A stretch of 64,000 bases of DNA from Paragonimus westermani (lineage: Eukaryota; Platyhelminthes; Trematoda; Plagiorchiida; Troglotrematidae): the NCBI GenBank assembly GCA_008508345.1, contig QNGE01000282.1:82737-146736 (forward strand). The letters run 5' to 3'. Shown here piece by piece: positions 51,775 to 63,572 of the stretch (position 1 is its first letter; each line of letters opens with the position of its first letter). The notes beneath the pieces are model-generated. The model saw only the letters and a program-made list of their open reading frames with translations. It was not told the DNA's origin and made no database searches. A program made the translations under genes and the position numbers.

Positions 51775-51800
51775 TTTTCAAAGTATATTTTCAAAGTATA
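51775..51800. repeat. Perfect 13-bp tandem duplication
   Basis: TTTTCAAAGTATA occurs twice head to tail. Confidence 0.75.
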
Positions 51801-54800
51801 TTTGTCAGAATCCATGCTAGTGTTGTGAACTCAGAAGACGGGTGTCACAGAAGTTTATTTGGGGAAACCAACACCCGACTTATGCGTCTCAACGGGTGTT
51901 GGCTACAGCTACATGGTACGACCTACAAAAATTTGTCGTTTCCTGCCAAACTATGGGCTATACCTTAGTACATTGTTGTGAGTTTTCAGTTTTTATGAAA
52001 CTGCGAAATGTTTTTTCAGTAATCCTGCCTACATTTGGTGTTCCCGAAAAACACAACAACAACCGGTGAAGTAATAATTCACTTCTAATCATCCCGAACA
52101 ATACGCATTACTGAACACCCAGGGAAACTCTGTTATGGACCACGTGATGTACACCTATACGTTCTCTAATGACCACAGAACACCCAGTACAATAATCCTA
52201 CGCCTACGAACAGAAACACTCATTTGCACATCACATTCCTCCAAGGATGCTCCAGTCGCTTTGGACAACATGTCTCAGTTCCGTCATGTGGCGAAAGCGA
52301 TTGCACTGGATACTGCTCACTAACGAACATTCCCGTATTTTTCCCGTATCTATCCCGCGATCATTTCGATCTATGGTGCTACTGAATGGTGGTGTAAATA
52401 GTGTGTTGTGACCGTCTGTCCTCACTACACTAGTTTTTCTAGTCATCTGCCTATTGATGTACCCATTTTCAAGCCTTCTAATCACATGTACTCTGATCTA
52501 CATTCACGTACAGTTTAACCGTTTTATTTATCGGTAGCAGAAATATCAATCACACTCTTACTGCGCTAAAACACCCAGAGGCAGCTAGTCAATTTTAAAT
52601 GTATACGGTTTTCCTTTGTACAAAAGGTTGTTCACGGCAATTGTGCACTATCAAATGAAACGAAAACACATTGCATACCATAAATTATTTTCTAAAGTTT
52701 CCAGGGATAGTTTACATGAAAACAAGACAGGCCCGTAATTTTCATCCGACAGTACAGCTCGAAAACTCTTTGGATTACAAATGAGAGTATAGTTTACCAA
52801 AGATACCAGTGGCTTAATAGTACAGTTTTCCAGTAGATCCCATGGTTGACCGGAAAACGTTTGTGATTCAAGTCCGATAGTTTTGGGGATACGTTCTGCT
52901 AGAGTGCATTTGCCGACAGCTGTTTTCAAGTTACAGAGATTGTGTGGGTCATTTCTTGTTCCACACCTGCAATCAACCTTTTCTTTAAAAGTGTCTGTGG
53001 GGTATAATTCGTGGTAGCGCAATTCAGCTTTCGTATGTCCTACTACTAACCCTAAAATTTACAACATAATAGGAGATAAACATCAGCATAACATCAGTCT
53101 AGTGATGAATTTACACATTTGTGAAAGCTCAGTGGAATGCACTCCAAGTCTCATCGGCTTTCTGTGTTAGTGTGAACAAATGTAAACAGACTGCAGTGAG
53201 TACCGTGGTGATTTGTGTGATAAGCACGACGGTTTCCCTATGGCATTTCAGTGAGAAGTTTAATGCGGCAGTGATCTGTTTGCATCTGTGCACTTGGCTG
53301 GCATAGCTTTTTGTTTGTAGTAGATGGTCTAACCATACTGGTAATTCAGCAATATTTGGTCAGCGGCTGCTCTGTTAGCGAACTTTGCATTGCTGATGTG
53401 GACAGGCTTTGTCGTCAAATCATTCTAAGCGCAAAAGTATCTTCCTGCCTGCAGATAGAAGGGAGTGGAGTTAAGTTGGACTATTGTACCGAAAGCATCA
53501 CGTATGAGATGCATGAACAGTATTGTGTTACGGTGAGGTGTAAATAATTTGGTCGAACTTTCCACTGCACCCATGTTATATGCAATCAGAAGGAAAATTG
53601 ACTACCTGAGTGTTTTCGAAAAACGATGAGAATTCTGACGTTTAGCACAAAATATTATACCGAGCAGTCTTCCCAGCAAGAGTTCTGCCATTGCGTCTCT
53701 CCCATTCACAGTCCAAAATCTTATAATTCTGACCTTACTCACAAACTGACGGATCGATACTTTGCTGAAAAAATGGGACGCACAATTCATCGATGCAGGT
53801 CCAGTCAGCTCATCTTCCACGGTGGCAAACTGTTAGCAGCGTACTGTCAAATAGGAAAAGAGAACAACATAGTAATCCATCCGTAACTTATTGCCTCGGT
53901 CACCAAATTCACGGTCTTCTTGCTAAACTTTCATGTCTTTACCATCAAGATATGTGGTGGGATTTCAAGCCTGCGATTTGCATCTGAGTCTCAAAGTTCC
54001 CGTCGTGCACCATCACTGTAGAGTAAGTTGTCATTACATGAACCGTACATACTATGATTGTTTGGCTTATCGAAGTTAGAGCAGAGTGATATAATGTAAA
54101 CACACGTGTGACTAGCAACTTCTTATTGCAGAATAACAACGGACTCTCCTGTCGATTACGTTATTTGCACGTGTGAACGTTATTCTTCGGCGATCGTGAA
54201 TGGGCATTTGGATGAAATTAGCTGACAGTATTTTGTCTACAATCCGCTGTAAACTGGTCAGTACGGCAGACACGGCATAGTGTAGACTGCAGTTGGAAAC
54301 CTGTCATGACAAATACGTGCACTACCCGTGTTCTTTAGAGAAATTAAGTGGCTGAAACGATAAACCTAGAAAGAATCTAGTAAGAGAGCCAGTGGAGCCC
54401 GATGTCGAGCACTTTACTTGAACTCTTCATCGTCGGCTCAGAATTGTTGTGACCGGTTCTTTCATCTTACATTACATGATACTGAAGGTGGTTTTCAATC
54501 ACATTACCTTCGGTGTCTAGTATACTGTTGGTAAACATTACTTAACCTGTTCTGGATACCTCAGTGCTATAAAAATCAAACAAAATGGCAACAGGATGAC
54601 AAGACAAAGGAATTTGATCCAAAACCACTGTGCTCACAGGGTTACTGCCAGCATTTTTCATCCATACAATGTTGAGTTGCCTAGACTCAGCCAAAGGTGT
54701 TTCACTTACCTTGATTAAGAACGATTATACACAGTTAATCACTGTTTAAGATTCTGGGCTGATTTCCGATGTGTGACTGTTAGCCGAATTATACGTTTCC

Positions 54801-57800
54801 AATCACCGATCTATTCTTGCTTATCTGATGTTTTATAGTGTATTGCTGTTTTCAGGACAAACGCAGCTATGGTTGTTTGTGAGATTCAAAAGCCTCACTA
54901 CCGTCCACTTAAGTAAGCAAAGTCACCTGTCCGGTTTGATTATTAAACACGTTAAATAGACCCAGCAGATCATATCGATGCTTTTGTGGGCGCATTGAAA
55001 ATAAGCTTGGCAAGTGTGTAAACAGATGAAACGAACTTGTACAAAATATCTTTTTATTGCAGGTCCAGTTTTCTGATTTGCTTCTGGTTAAACAAAACTT
55101 TCACATCTTCCGTGTTATAACTAATAATCGATTTCCTAGTTGGTCAAAGTCTCACACAGCTTCCCCATTTTCAACTTCAACATTAGCACAGATCTCACAG
55201 ACCCTGTTTATCCGGATTTCGAAAACTTAGCTGGAATAGGAAATCTGTCGGATAAAAATGAATAGCGAGTGGTTGAAATAGAGGCATACGTTTTTCAAAA
55301 AGGAACTGAGGCCAGACTGCCTAGCAGAAAAACCTCCATAGTACTTACAAAGTCGGAAACACAACATGGCACACTTTGCGTATGATTGATTGCCCCGTAA
55401 AAGTAAAAACACACTGTAATGAAACAGAGAAAAAACGGAGCTAAGAACAGATGACCTCACAGATAATTGAATTTACTAAAGTCACACACACAACTGGTTC
55501 ATGTTGGTCAGACTTGTTCAACGAGGTGTATCCAAAAATCTATTATGTTCTGGGGCATTGTCACACAGCACGCCTTCGGAATGTCTTATTTATAGCCGCC
55601 AACAGTCTAGACGACACTTGTGTGAAGTAACTAATGTAACACCGGGTTACATTGACATATGTGCGCAAACTCACGGCTTATTTTGCTTTTTAGAAAATTC
55701 AGCCAGTATTGATGGAAACCTTTAGCAGAACAACGTTACTTGGAAAATGCTACGAAAGTTAGTTTCCCATAAAGGGAACGTAGTATAAGCTGGTAAAATA
55801 TCATGTCGTACGTTGAATGGTTGACCTCAGCTTTTGTGCGCATACTGATGACAAGGAAATACTTTCTGCCACGTCTGTTGGTAGGACCCATAGCTCGTTA
55901 TTCGTCTACCATCACCCAAATTCATGTGGTACCCTGTACTGTAATCAGATGTAAATATGCAACTATGATTTCGCAGACAATGTATGTCATCGTCTATGTG
56001 GTCAACGAGCCCGCAGACTGTTTCAGCTATTCTTTTAATCTCCAACAGAGTAGATGTAAGGTCGTTATAGGATGGAGAAGCAATGCAATACGTATCACCC
56101 TACCAGCGCAATAATGAGACCAGCAAAGTCACTTCGGACTGAATTTATTTGAAGGATGACTAAATAGTTTCTTCTAAGAAACATCGCCCTTCGAGCTTAG
56201 TTTAAGACCGAGAATGTAGTCGTCAGATTGCTGGCTTCACGAAAGCCTGGTGGGGATTCCATTCGTATATATTAAAAGCATATGCGCTACAGACGAATCC
56301 TAATGAGGGGGGACATGTATGCAGTAAGTTTTTTGGAAGACGCTGACTTCAAGCTCTGCGATAACAGGAGAGATGTGATCATTTGGGAAAAGGGACCAAA
56401 TGTTGCAATATACACGGTCTTTTGGAAAAGATGGCCGGGACGATCGAGGAGGTGACATGAGTTCAACTAGTGAAAAATGCTGTTTTATATCTTTTCGGCA
56501 GTTGGCGTTTCTTTAACAGATTGGTAAGCAGCTTTGGAATAAGCAAACTACATTAAGCATTTATAAGTTTTATGAAATTTTGCGATAGTCCCGTGCTAAA
56601 TTCAAACGACCCTTCGACTTGAAGTGTTTTAGATCGGCACCTTACACAAGATCCGGTTACCATGGTGTAAAGAAAAACCACTTAATTCCATTTAGCGTTC
56701 AAGAGAGTGATATCGTTGCAGAAAGACTGAACTGTCGAGTGCATTACACTAATAAAGACACTCCCTCGTCGGCAACATCATGGAGTCGGTAGATCGATCC
56801 TACCTTGATTAGCCTGAGTCTGAATGACAAAATTCTTGTTCTCTACCACACTGTGCCCATGTGTTCCTTCTCCTGCTGTTGTGCGGCGGAATGTGTGGGT
56901 CAGTTGACTAGGCTTTGGCCCGAACAAATCACAGAACGCCATCATGCTTCGCTCTGGACCGGCTTGACCAAATCTATTAACAGATCTGTGGTTACATATG
57001 CGAATGCTATTCAGCCATGCATGTTCTTAGAACTCCGTGGCCGAAGTTCACATCACTAACTTCAACATTGTTTTCCGTGTGCTAACTGACAACAGATACT
57101 TAAACCGCTCATTACATACACTGATGACTCGTCTTTTGAGCAGGTTTTACCGTTTGTTGGGAGTTTATCCGGTCATCCTCGTACAAAATTATCGAAAAAT
57201 GACGTGCAACATCATGATTTTCTATGACTCAAAAAAAATTTCCGGAAGCATCGTTCATTTTGTCTGGCCCAGAGCGTCACAGCTTCTACTGCCACAATGA
57301 CGGAATAGGGCACACATTCGATGGTGGCTGCCTGCAATTACCACCACAGCCATTGTATATTTTATCCGATTCAAAGCAACCAATGCGGTGGGAACTACGG
57401 CACCTGAAGGAGGTGAAACTTTCATAGTACAACAAGAGTTCAGAAACAAGCAACAAGCGTTGGAAACACCCTCTTCCATTTACTTTCTTCGTATCGATTG
57501 ATAAATCTCCCGAGCATCTTGACTTACGTTTCTCATGCGGTCACTCAACTTACCGGCCTTTTATTTGGCATTGGCGCATTGAGTCCCATCACGCAGATTG
57601 CACCTACTGAAGAGAGTGCTTGAGTATGAAGAAAATACAGTTCGATGAAAGGGATATCACTGCTAAAGGCAATTTTTCAAATGTAATAACTAACGTTCAC
57701 CAAACATTTCATTCACATAGCTGTGCTTCTATAGATTACGCCACCAGATGTCTTCAAAACGATATCTCCGATAAAACAAAACAAAGCGACCGAACATGAA

Positions 57801-57933
57801 AAAAATATGCAAACATAACACTGCCTTATCTAACATTTCAGAAATAAATATCCTAACGGAGAGCACCTAAACTCGAAAGAAATGGACGGTAAACAAATGT
57901 GTTCCTTTTGCACCTAGTTCAGAAAGCAAACAA

Positions 57934-57947
57934 CTGTTGAAAAGTCC
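57934..57947. repeat. Target-site duplication, left copy (perfect)
   Basis: CTGTTGAAAAGTCC is identical to 58164-58177 and abuts the snap-back element exactly at its TAAGATATCC end. Confidence 0.85.
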
Positions 57948-58163
57948 TAAGATATCCGCACCAAATGTAGTACGAATGAGGTTGAATAGTTTGGGCGTCG
58001 TGTTTAACATGTTATTGATAAACAGACTGGGAATAACACAACGTTTCGAGCAAGTTGTAATACTCTAAGTTGTAATCGATTACAACACTCCTGAGGAAGG
58101 CCACCCGAGGTGGTTGGAACGTAGAGTATTAAAACTTGCTCAAAACTTTGTGTTATTTCCATT
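57948..58163 (-). mobile_element. Snap-back retroposon, copy 2
   Basis: A 216-bp insertion bounded by a perfect 14-bp target duplication. Its left end is the reverse complement of the 3' end of copy 1 (TAAGATATCCGCACC), so the minus strand is sense. The hairpin arms are 58029-58067 and 58122-58160, 39 bases each and mostly paired. The loop contains the perfect 18-base palindrome GTTGTAATCGATTACAAC (58069-58086), CTGAGGA (58091-58097), a small helix CCACC/GGTGG (58101-58113) and GGAACG. The loop is on the plus strand in both copies although the 3' ends point in opposite directions, so it is inverted relative to copy 1. No coding capacity. A Penelope-type terminal repeat is the nearest known analogue, on general architecture only. 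Confidence 0.75.
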
Positions 58164-58177
58164 CTGTTGAAAAGTCC
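58164..58177. repeat. Target-site duplication, right copy (perfect)
   Basis: CTGTTGAAAAGTCC, identical to 57934-57947. Confidence 0.85.
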
Positions 58178-58299
58178 ACTTATTTTATCAACCTGTGACT
58201 GAATAGGACAATCACTGCTACTCTTTGAGAAGCATTCGGGTAATTCAAGCACTACTTGCATACGGAGACGTACAAGCGTTTGTGCATGACCGCCGTACC

Positions 58300-58420
58300 A
58301 CGACTAACTAGAGCACCGTCATAGCCGTCTGTGCTCTGATCCAACGTTTGAGTAGCTGGAGTTTAAATCCCGGCTGTGCCTAAGATGTGCGTTACTGGTG
58401 AGCCAAACTAACAGCAAGAC
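58300..58420 (+). mobile_element. tRNA-derived SINE-like repeat with hammerhead-like 3' end, copy D
   Basis: CTGGAGTTTAAATCCCGGC (about 58356-58374) is a good B-box match and aligns with copy A. It is followed, as in copy A, by GATGTGCGTTA and then CTGGTGA (58395-58401), GCCAAACTAACA and GCAAGAC. The last block corresponds to CTGATGA...CGAAAC with several changes. The A-box side (ATAGCCGTCTGTGCTCTG) is diverged. It lies about 120 bases beyond snap-back copy 2. Confidence 0.55.
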
Positions 58421-59828
58421 TTCAGTCTGCTGCTTCTGTTCGGAAGTGTTTGGTCTACTGGCTTATTGGAAGAACGCACTGATTATTGGTGTTATTCTAT
58501 TAACGTCATACAAATCATGAAATTCCTGAAAGTACTTCTCAAAGGCTTTCAGGTAATAAAATTGGTTTTCTAAAAGGATTTTCACTCTATCATCTACGCA
58601 GTAAATCGTTACATTATTTATCTGCTCCTTGGTCTCATCAGTTGGTTTCGTTCCAGATATTTTGCGATTAAACAGCTTAGGAACTATCCAAATGTGTAAT
58701 GTTTCAGTGGAAACCACAAGTATCTCACTTGACCCTGAACTAACCGGGTTCATCTATCTCAGTGTTTACGTTGCAACACTACAGTGTTTATTTTATAATT
58801 AATGTATTGGAAAAAATGCTTTTTATTTTTTATTCTGCAGATATACTGTTAAAAGGCAACCTGACGGAATTTCGTCAAATCTATATAACTATAACATCCA
58901 CTTTGGAAAGTAAACGCTACCGATTAAGTCAGACAGTTGAGCACAATCTGGTGTAGTTCACCCTTTCAGTAAATCTAACACAATCTAGAATTAGTATTCG
59001 TTCGAAAAAAAACTGTCCTCATAGAGTACTTAGCCAACGCAATGCAACAGTGGGAGGAAAGTTGATACTGACGAAGTATTTCAAATAAATTAGTTAACAG
59101 AAAAAATGGGGAGGGCAAACATGAATACTTCGTCATGTGTTTATAGGGCAGCAGATTTTGACGGTAGATGTAGGTTAGCTGGGAGATTTTGTATAGGGTT
59201 TCTAAGCACAAAATGGCTTAATGCCCGCATGAACATCAAAGTACACCCAAAGTAAATTGGGTTTTGTCGGATGAGGTTACTCTATTCAAATTGATATACA
59301 ATAGGTAATGGGTGCTTGATCGCGTTTGCTGTTACCCTACAGTTTTGATTCAACAACAGAAAACCATCTCACACACTCACATGAAAATAAATGCCGTGTA
59401 CGGGGGTAATTAGGTGGAAATCGGGATGATCTCATCCGAGTTTACGCACTGATACAAGTGCTTTCTCAATTATATCAAGAAAGTTAGATTGAGTTCTAGT
59501 TGCTTTGAGGAAATGTGATGCTCAGAATTAGGAACTTCGAATAGCTCTAGAAGTCGTACTTGAATTGAAACCTCCCACGCAAGTAATAAGACGGAGACCT
59601 GGCACTGGCAGCAGTAAGCAATTGTTATTCATGGATTGAGACACCGAATTTATTGATGTACAACAGTATTAGAGAAATCACAGCCTGCCATTGGCTGATC
59701 TCATTAGCACATGTAACGTCATGAACGGTATGTTAATTGGTGGAATACGGAACAGATGAATTGACGAATAACGGAAGGCAGAACACTGAGACCGTTCGTC
59801 CAATCCTGATATTTGGATTGGCCGTCTG
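58421..59828. other. No recognisable gene; presumed 3' flank of the gypsy element
   Basis: Short chance frames. If the gypsy element kept a 3' LTR it would lie in the last few hundred bases before 59829, but no matching 5' LTR is visible to define it. Confidence 0.45.
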
Positions 59829-62828
59829 TCAGATCTTCTGTTGTGTCGGGGTTTGGATAATTGGTGAATCAAGATTTCCACCACAACCTTCTCCTCTTCT
59901 AGAAGCATTTGCTTTTATATTTGCCAATCGTTCTGATCTTCTCGGAGCATCGAACTCTTGCAGCACAGGGTGTTCTGCTTCCCCCATGGCCACTTTTTCA
60001 GTGCTTCGAAACCGGATTTGGTCAGTGTGTCTCTGATGAATGGTGGCATCGTGCAGGTCAGTAATTTCTACCATTGTGCTGCCTCGCTGGCGAGTGATTA
60101 ATCCTTTGGCGGGTCGCAAATCGTTTCCACGAAAATATATCACATCCGTTGAATCTACACACTGAAGTGATGCTCTTAGACGCCTTGATTTAAATAGCAC
60201 CGCTTGGCTCTCCATCGTTTTGCAATAGGCTGATTTCCTGTACTGAAGCAGAAAGTTATCGAGAAACACATCGAGTTCAGCAAATGTTTTAGGATTAGTG
60301 GAACTCACGGCACTTTTGAGCGTTTTCACCGGATTTTCCGCGGCCCCGTTTGAATATGGATGTCTAGGCGCCGTTCGCAAGTGACGACACCCGATTCTGT
60401 CAAGCCACTGTTTCATTTCAGCAGAACAAAATTGTGACCCGTTGTCTGTCACCAACACCTGCAGAATGCCTTCGCGACTAAAACATTCACGAAATGCTTG
60501 CATGGTAAATGCCGTCGAAGGTGAGGTTGTAATAAATACTTCTGGCCACCGTGAGTATGAATCAATTAACACCAGAATGTGATAGTTACCAATAAGTGGT
60601 CCACAATAGTTTGCGTGCATCCGTTGCCAAGGTACGTAGCTGTTCGGCCAAGGTGTCCAATTCTTCGGCCTTGTCTTTATTTTGTAAAAGCAGGAGTGGC
60701 AGTTCATTGCAATGCTCTTGATATCCGAGTCTATCTCCAGCCACCAACACGTCTGTCGAGCCACGGATTTCATTTTCTCCACGCCCAGATGACCTTTATG
60801 CAAGTCGTCTAATACCGCATTTCGTAGGGGTTGGGGAATAACCAACTGATCTCTCCAACACAGCACACCATCAGGTTGTATTGACAACTCCTCTCGGTTC
60901 TGAAATAATACTGGGTGTTTCTTCCTAATATTTGACGACCAACCCTTGCTCATCGCGGTAATTACCGTGCAATAATAGCTTCTAGTTGTCTTGATCAGGT
61001 ACTCTCGGCTTATTGGAATAGCTGGCGAAGCAAGCAAACAAGCTTCAGCGGCTGAAAAACTGGAATACCGTGATAAAAAATCCGCCTGAGGAATCTGTTT
61101 ACCAGGACGATGAACGATTTCATAGTCGTACGCTGCTAGAACTAGACTCCATCGCTGTATCATTGCCGCTGATGATTTGGCAATTGATTTGTGGGGGTCA
61201 AATAAATACTGTAGAGCTTGGTGATCAGTAACAATCTTGAATCTAATACCGAACAAATATTTATGCAGCCTCCTGACAGCCCAGTAGACTGCTAACGCCT
61301 CCTTTTGTGTTTGTGAATATCCTTGCTCAGCCTTATTCAACAAACGTGATATGCAAATGATCGGATATCCCTCCTGTTCCAACACAGCACCAATGCCAAC
61401 ATTGGATGCATCTGTGATCAGCGTGGTAACTGTAGACATAGTAAATGGGGCTAACATCGGCCTTTTAATCACAACTCGTATTAATTCTCGCAGAAGAATT
61501 TCGTCCTTTTGAGTCCAAGACCATGTTTCTGCTGACTGAACCGCAAATAATGGTTGTGCTTTCGTCGAAAAGTTTGGGATAAAACGAGAATAATACTGCA
61601 AACATCCCATTATTGATCGCAGCTCATCTTGGTCTCTTGGCGATGTAACGGTAACCAAGGCTTTGTACCGGTCAGGGTCCGGCCTGTATCCTTTATCACA
61701 TATGGTAAAACCAAGAAAACTCAGCTCTCGCACTTGGAACACGCACTTAGAAGGCTTTATGGCTATGTTCTTATCCCTGAATCGTTCCAGAAGTGAAGGC
61801 AACCTCTTATCATGCTCCTCTGCATTGTCGGCGTATATGATCACATCATCTTGAGTGCGTACTCCTGGTTAATCGGTAATTACTTCATCAATCGCGGCCT
61901 GGAATACCCCAACGGATACATGTAATCCAAACGTTAAAAAATTGTACTGAAATAATCTCCAAGGGGTGTTAACCGTAGTGATCGCCTTAGAATCATACTC
62001 CAATGGAATTTGTAAGTATGCGTTTGTCAGGTCAATTTTAGAAAACACTTTGCTACCGTGCAGGGCTTTCATAAAATCCTCCGGCTCCTCAGTTGTTGCT
62101 GCGCACTTTTTCAGTCTTGGATTCAGCGTTAATCTATAGTCACCACATATCCTAGGTGATTTGCCATCTTCTTTCATAACCACAACGATTGGTGTGGCCC
62201 ATGCTGATGAGTTAACCTGCGAGATTATGCCGTCTTCCTTCAATCTGTTGAGAGCATTATGCACATGTTCTCTCATTCCATAAGGTATTATTCGGCGCTT
62301 TAGAAAAACCGGGTCTCCTTGCACCTCCAGTTTTGCTGGCTCTACTTTCATCCCTCCTGTAAGTTGTGAACACTGAACTATCAGGTTGCGTAACTGGGCT
62401 TGGTACTCTTCACTTGGACCATTTTTGTAATTAGTATTTAGTGAAAGAGCACAATTGAGCTGTTTTAAAGCTTTTAATCCCAGAATAGCTGGACTTCCTT
62501 CCGACACCAAGAAACGCAGTGGAATCAGCTCATTATCATTACCTACAATCATTACATCAGCTTCACCTAGCAGAGCTAACCGATGACCAGTAACTCCGCG
62601 TATTTCCATCGTTGTTGGTCTCAGTTGAGCATCAGGGGCCATGCGATCTAGTAGCGGTTTGGAAATAATGGATTCGCTACTTCCTGTGTGCACTATAAAT
62701 TCATACTTACATCCCGATTTGAACTTGAGGCATCTTTGAATAAATTTTCCAGCCCTAGACTTCATTTGCAATGAATAAGCATCAGTGGACGGTTCCATAG
62801 TATTTGTCTCTCTAACTTGACTCTGCAT
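59829..62828 (-). pseudogene. Ty3/gypsy pol (protease-RT-RNase H-integrase) with one in-frame stop
   Basis: One frame runs about 1,000 codons, broken only by TAA at 61869-61871. Upstream part (ATG at 62828, 319 residues): protease site VHTGSS, where His 47 replaces the catalytic Asp of the usual DTGS; then RT with WATPIVVVMKEDGK, ICGDYRLTLN and KIDLTNAYLQIPL (Asp about 266). After the stop the frame resumes PGVRTQDDVIIY, so the YxDD box lacks its Tyr. RNase H follows (DAS about 145 of the downstream part, KEALAVYW, TDHQAL), then integrase: H349/H352 and C382/C385 zinc site, and a catalytic triad reading N412, D467 (VTDNGS), E503. The first Asp is thus Asn. The stop lies in the RT active-site region, so only truncated products are possible. 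The element is dead but not old enough to have frameshifts in pol. Confidence 0.92.
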
Positions 62829-62932
62829 ACTTTCTTAATATGACCAGATTTACCGCATGAATGGCATATAGCATCACGAAATCGGCAAGATGATCGTAAG
62901 TGTAACTCATCGCACGAGAAACACTTGGTTGC
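62825..62932 (-). pseudogene. Gag nucleocapsid remnant with zinc knuckles
   Basis: Just upstream of pol, in the -1-related frame, [14 protein letters not shown] is followed by [14 protein letters not shown]. The second is a canonical CX2CX4HX4C zinc knuckle, which binds element RNA in Gag. The first has CX2CX3HX4C spacing. Cys codons span 62825-62923. The frame meets TGA at 62933-62935, and no upstream Gag is recognisable. The knuckle frame overlaps the pol ATG, so a -1 shift would have linked Gag to Pol. Confidence 0.75.
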
Positions 62933-62935
62933 TCA

Positions 62936-63560
62936 AGTACTCTGCATCACTGGACATCCTGATAAGAGGACGGTTACGCCTGATTGGAAGGCTTTTTGCA
63001 ACTAAACTACATCAGTGTACGAAAACCGTGGAAGTTACGAACGATTGTGGTGATCGGAATGTAAATCAGTCCACTGACCAGCTAGTGTGCACGGGATCAG
63101 ACTGATGGGTTACGTAGAGGTTAATGCGGTTAAAAATGGGCTTATCAGCTACGGAATTTCTGTCGTTGTTTGGTGCTGCCAAAGAACGTGCATTCATCAA
63201 ACACGTTATTAAACCGAATACAAAGATGGTGTTAATCGAATTTAGCACATGATATATCGATTGCATAGTAACAGTCATGAGTGAACATAGAATATTTTAC
63301 ATTTTAAATGGAAATATCCCAGCTTGAGCAAATGAGCACCAAAGTGGCTCGAATTAGCAATTAAAAGTGTTCGCGTTGTTGGGAAAACGCTGCGAGCTGA
63401 AAACTCAAAAGAATCATATACGGTTTCCATAACCCTCAACTCTCTCATCGCAAAACAAAACTTAGCGAAATATTCAAGGAAAGAAATATTTCAGTAAGAC
63501 GTTTAGAACCACTGAATACGTGTTTACGGGAATCGCCTGAGTGAGGATTACTTGTTGTTG
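62936..63560. other. No recognisable gene between gypsy and PLE copy 3
   Basis: Contains the expected but unrecognisable gag side of the gypsy element and the 5' side of PLE copy 3. The plus-strand frame at about 63430-63538 (LSHRKTKLSEIFKERN) could be the far N-terminus of the PLE protein, but this is not certain. Confidence 0.4.
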
Positions 63561-63572
63561 TTGGAGCAATAG

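Larger units (their letters stand above)
44376..57933. other. No recognisable gene
   Basis: About 13.5 kb without a confident gene. Small features are listed separately: a hairpin at 46.4 kb, a microsatellite and purine-rich patch at 47.2-47.3 kb, and a 13-bp tandem at 51.8 kb. Clusters of overlapping short plus-strand frames (48.3-49.2 kb) and a 123-codon minus-strand frame (52651-53022) show no recognisable motifs. Confidence 0.5.
59829..62932 (-). mobile_element. Ty3/gypsy LTR retrotransposon remnant
   Basis: Minus-strand element in the order gag zinc knuckles, protease, RT, RNase H, integrase, which is the Ty3/gypsy order (integrase last). Gag upstream of the knuckles and both LTRs are not identifiable: the sequence above 62932 carries stops in the gag frame. 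It is damaged by an in-frame stop inside RT and by replaced catalytic residues in protease and integrase. I could not assign a lineage within Ty3/gypsy. It is followed at 63.57 kb by a PLE on the other strand. Confidence 0.9.

Noticed and set aside
53195..53260. Another tRNA-like SINE copy (GTACCGTGGTGATTTG then GGTTTCCC)
   Set aside because: Only partial A-box similarity, a poor B box, and no downstream block shared with the family.
57118..57145. CTGATGA followed by CTC...GAG, hammerhead-like
   Set aside because: There is no GAAA after the helix and no tRNA-like boxes or pairing flanks, so a chance match is likely. The same applies to CTGATGA strings near 11179, 40447 (minus) and 49186.
58421..59828. 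3' LTR of the gypsy element
   Set aside because: No second copy of any sequence here is visible upstream of the element, so LTR borders cannot be supported.
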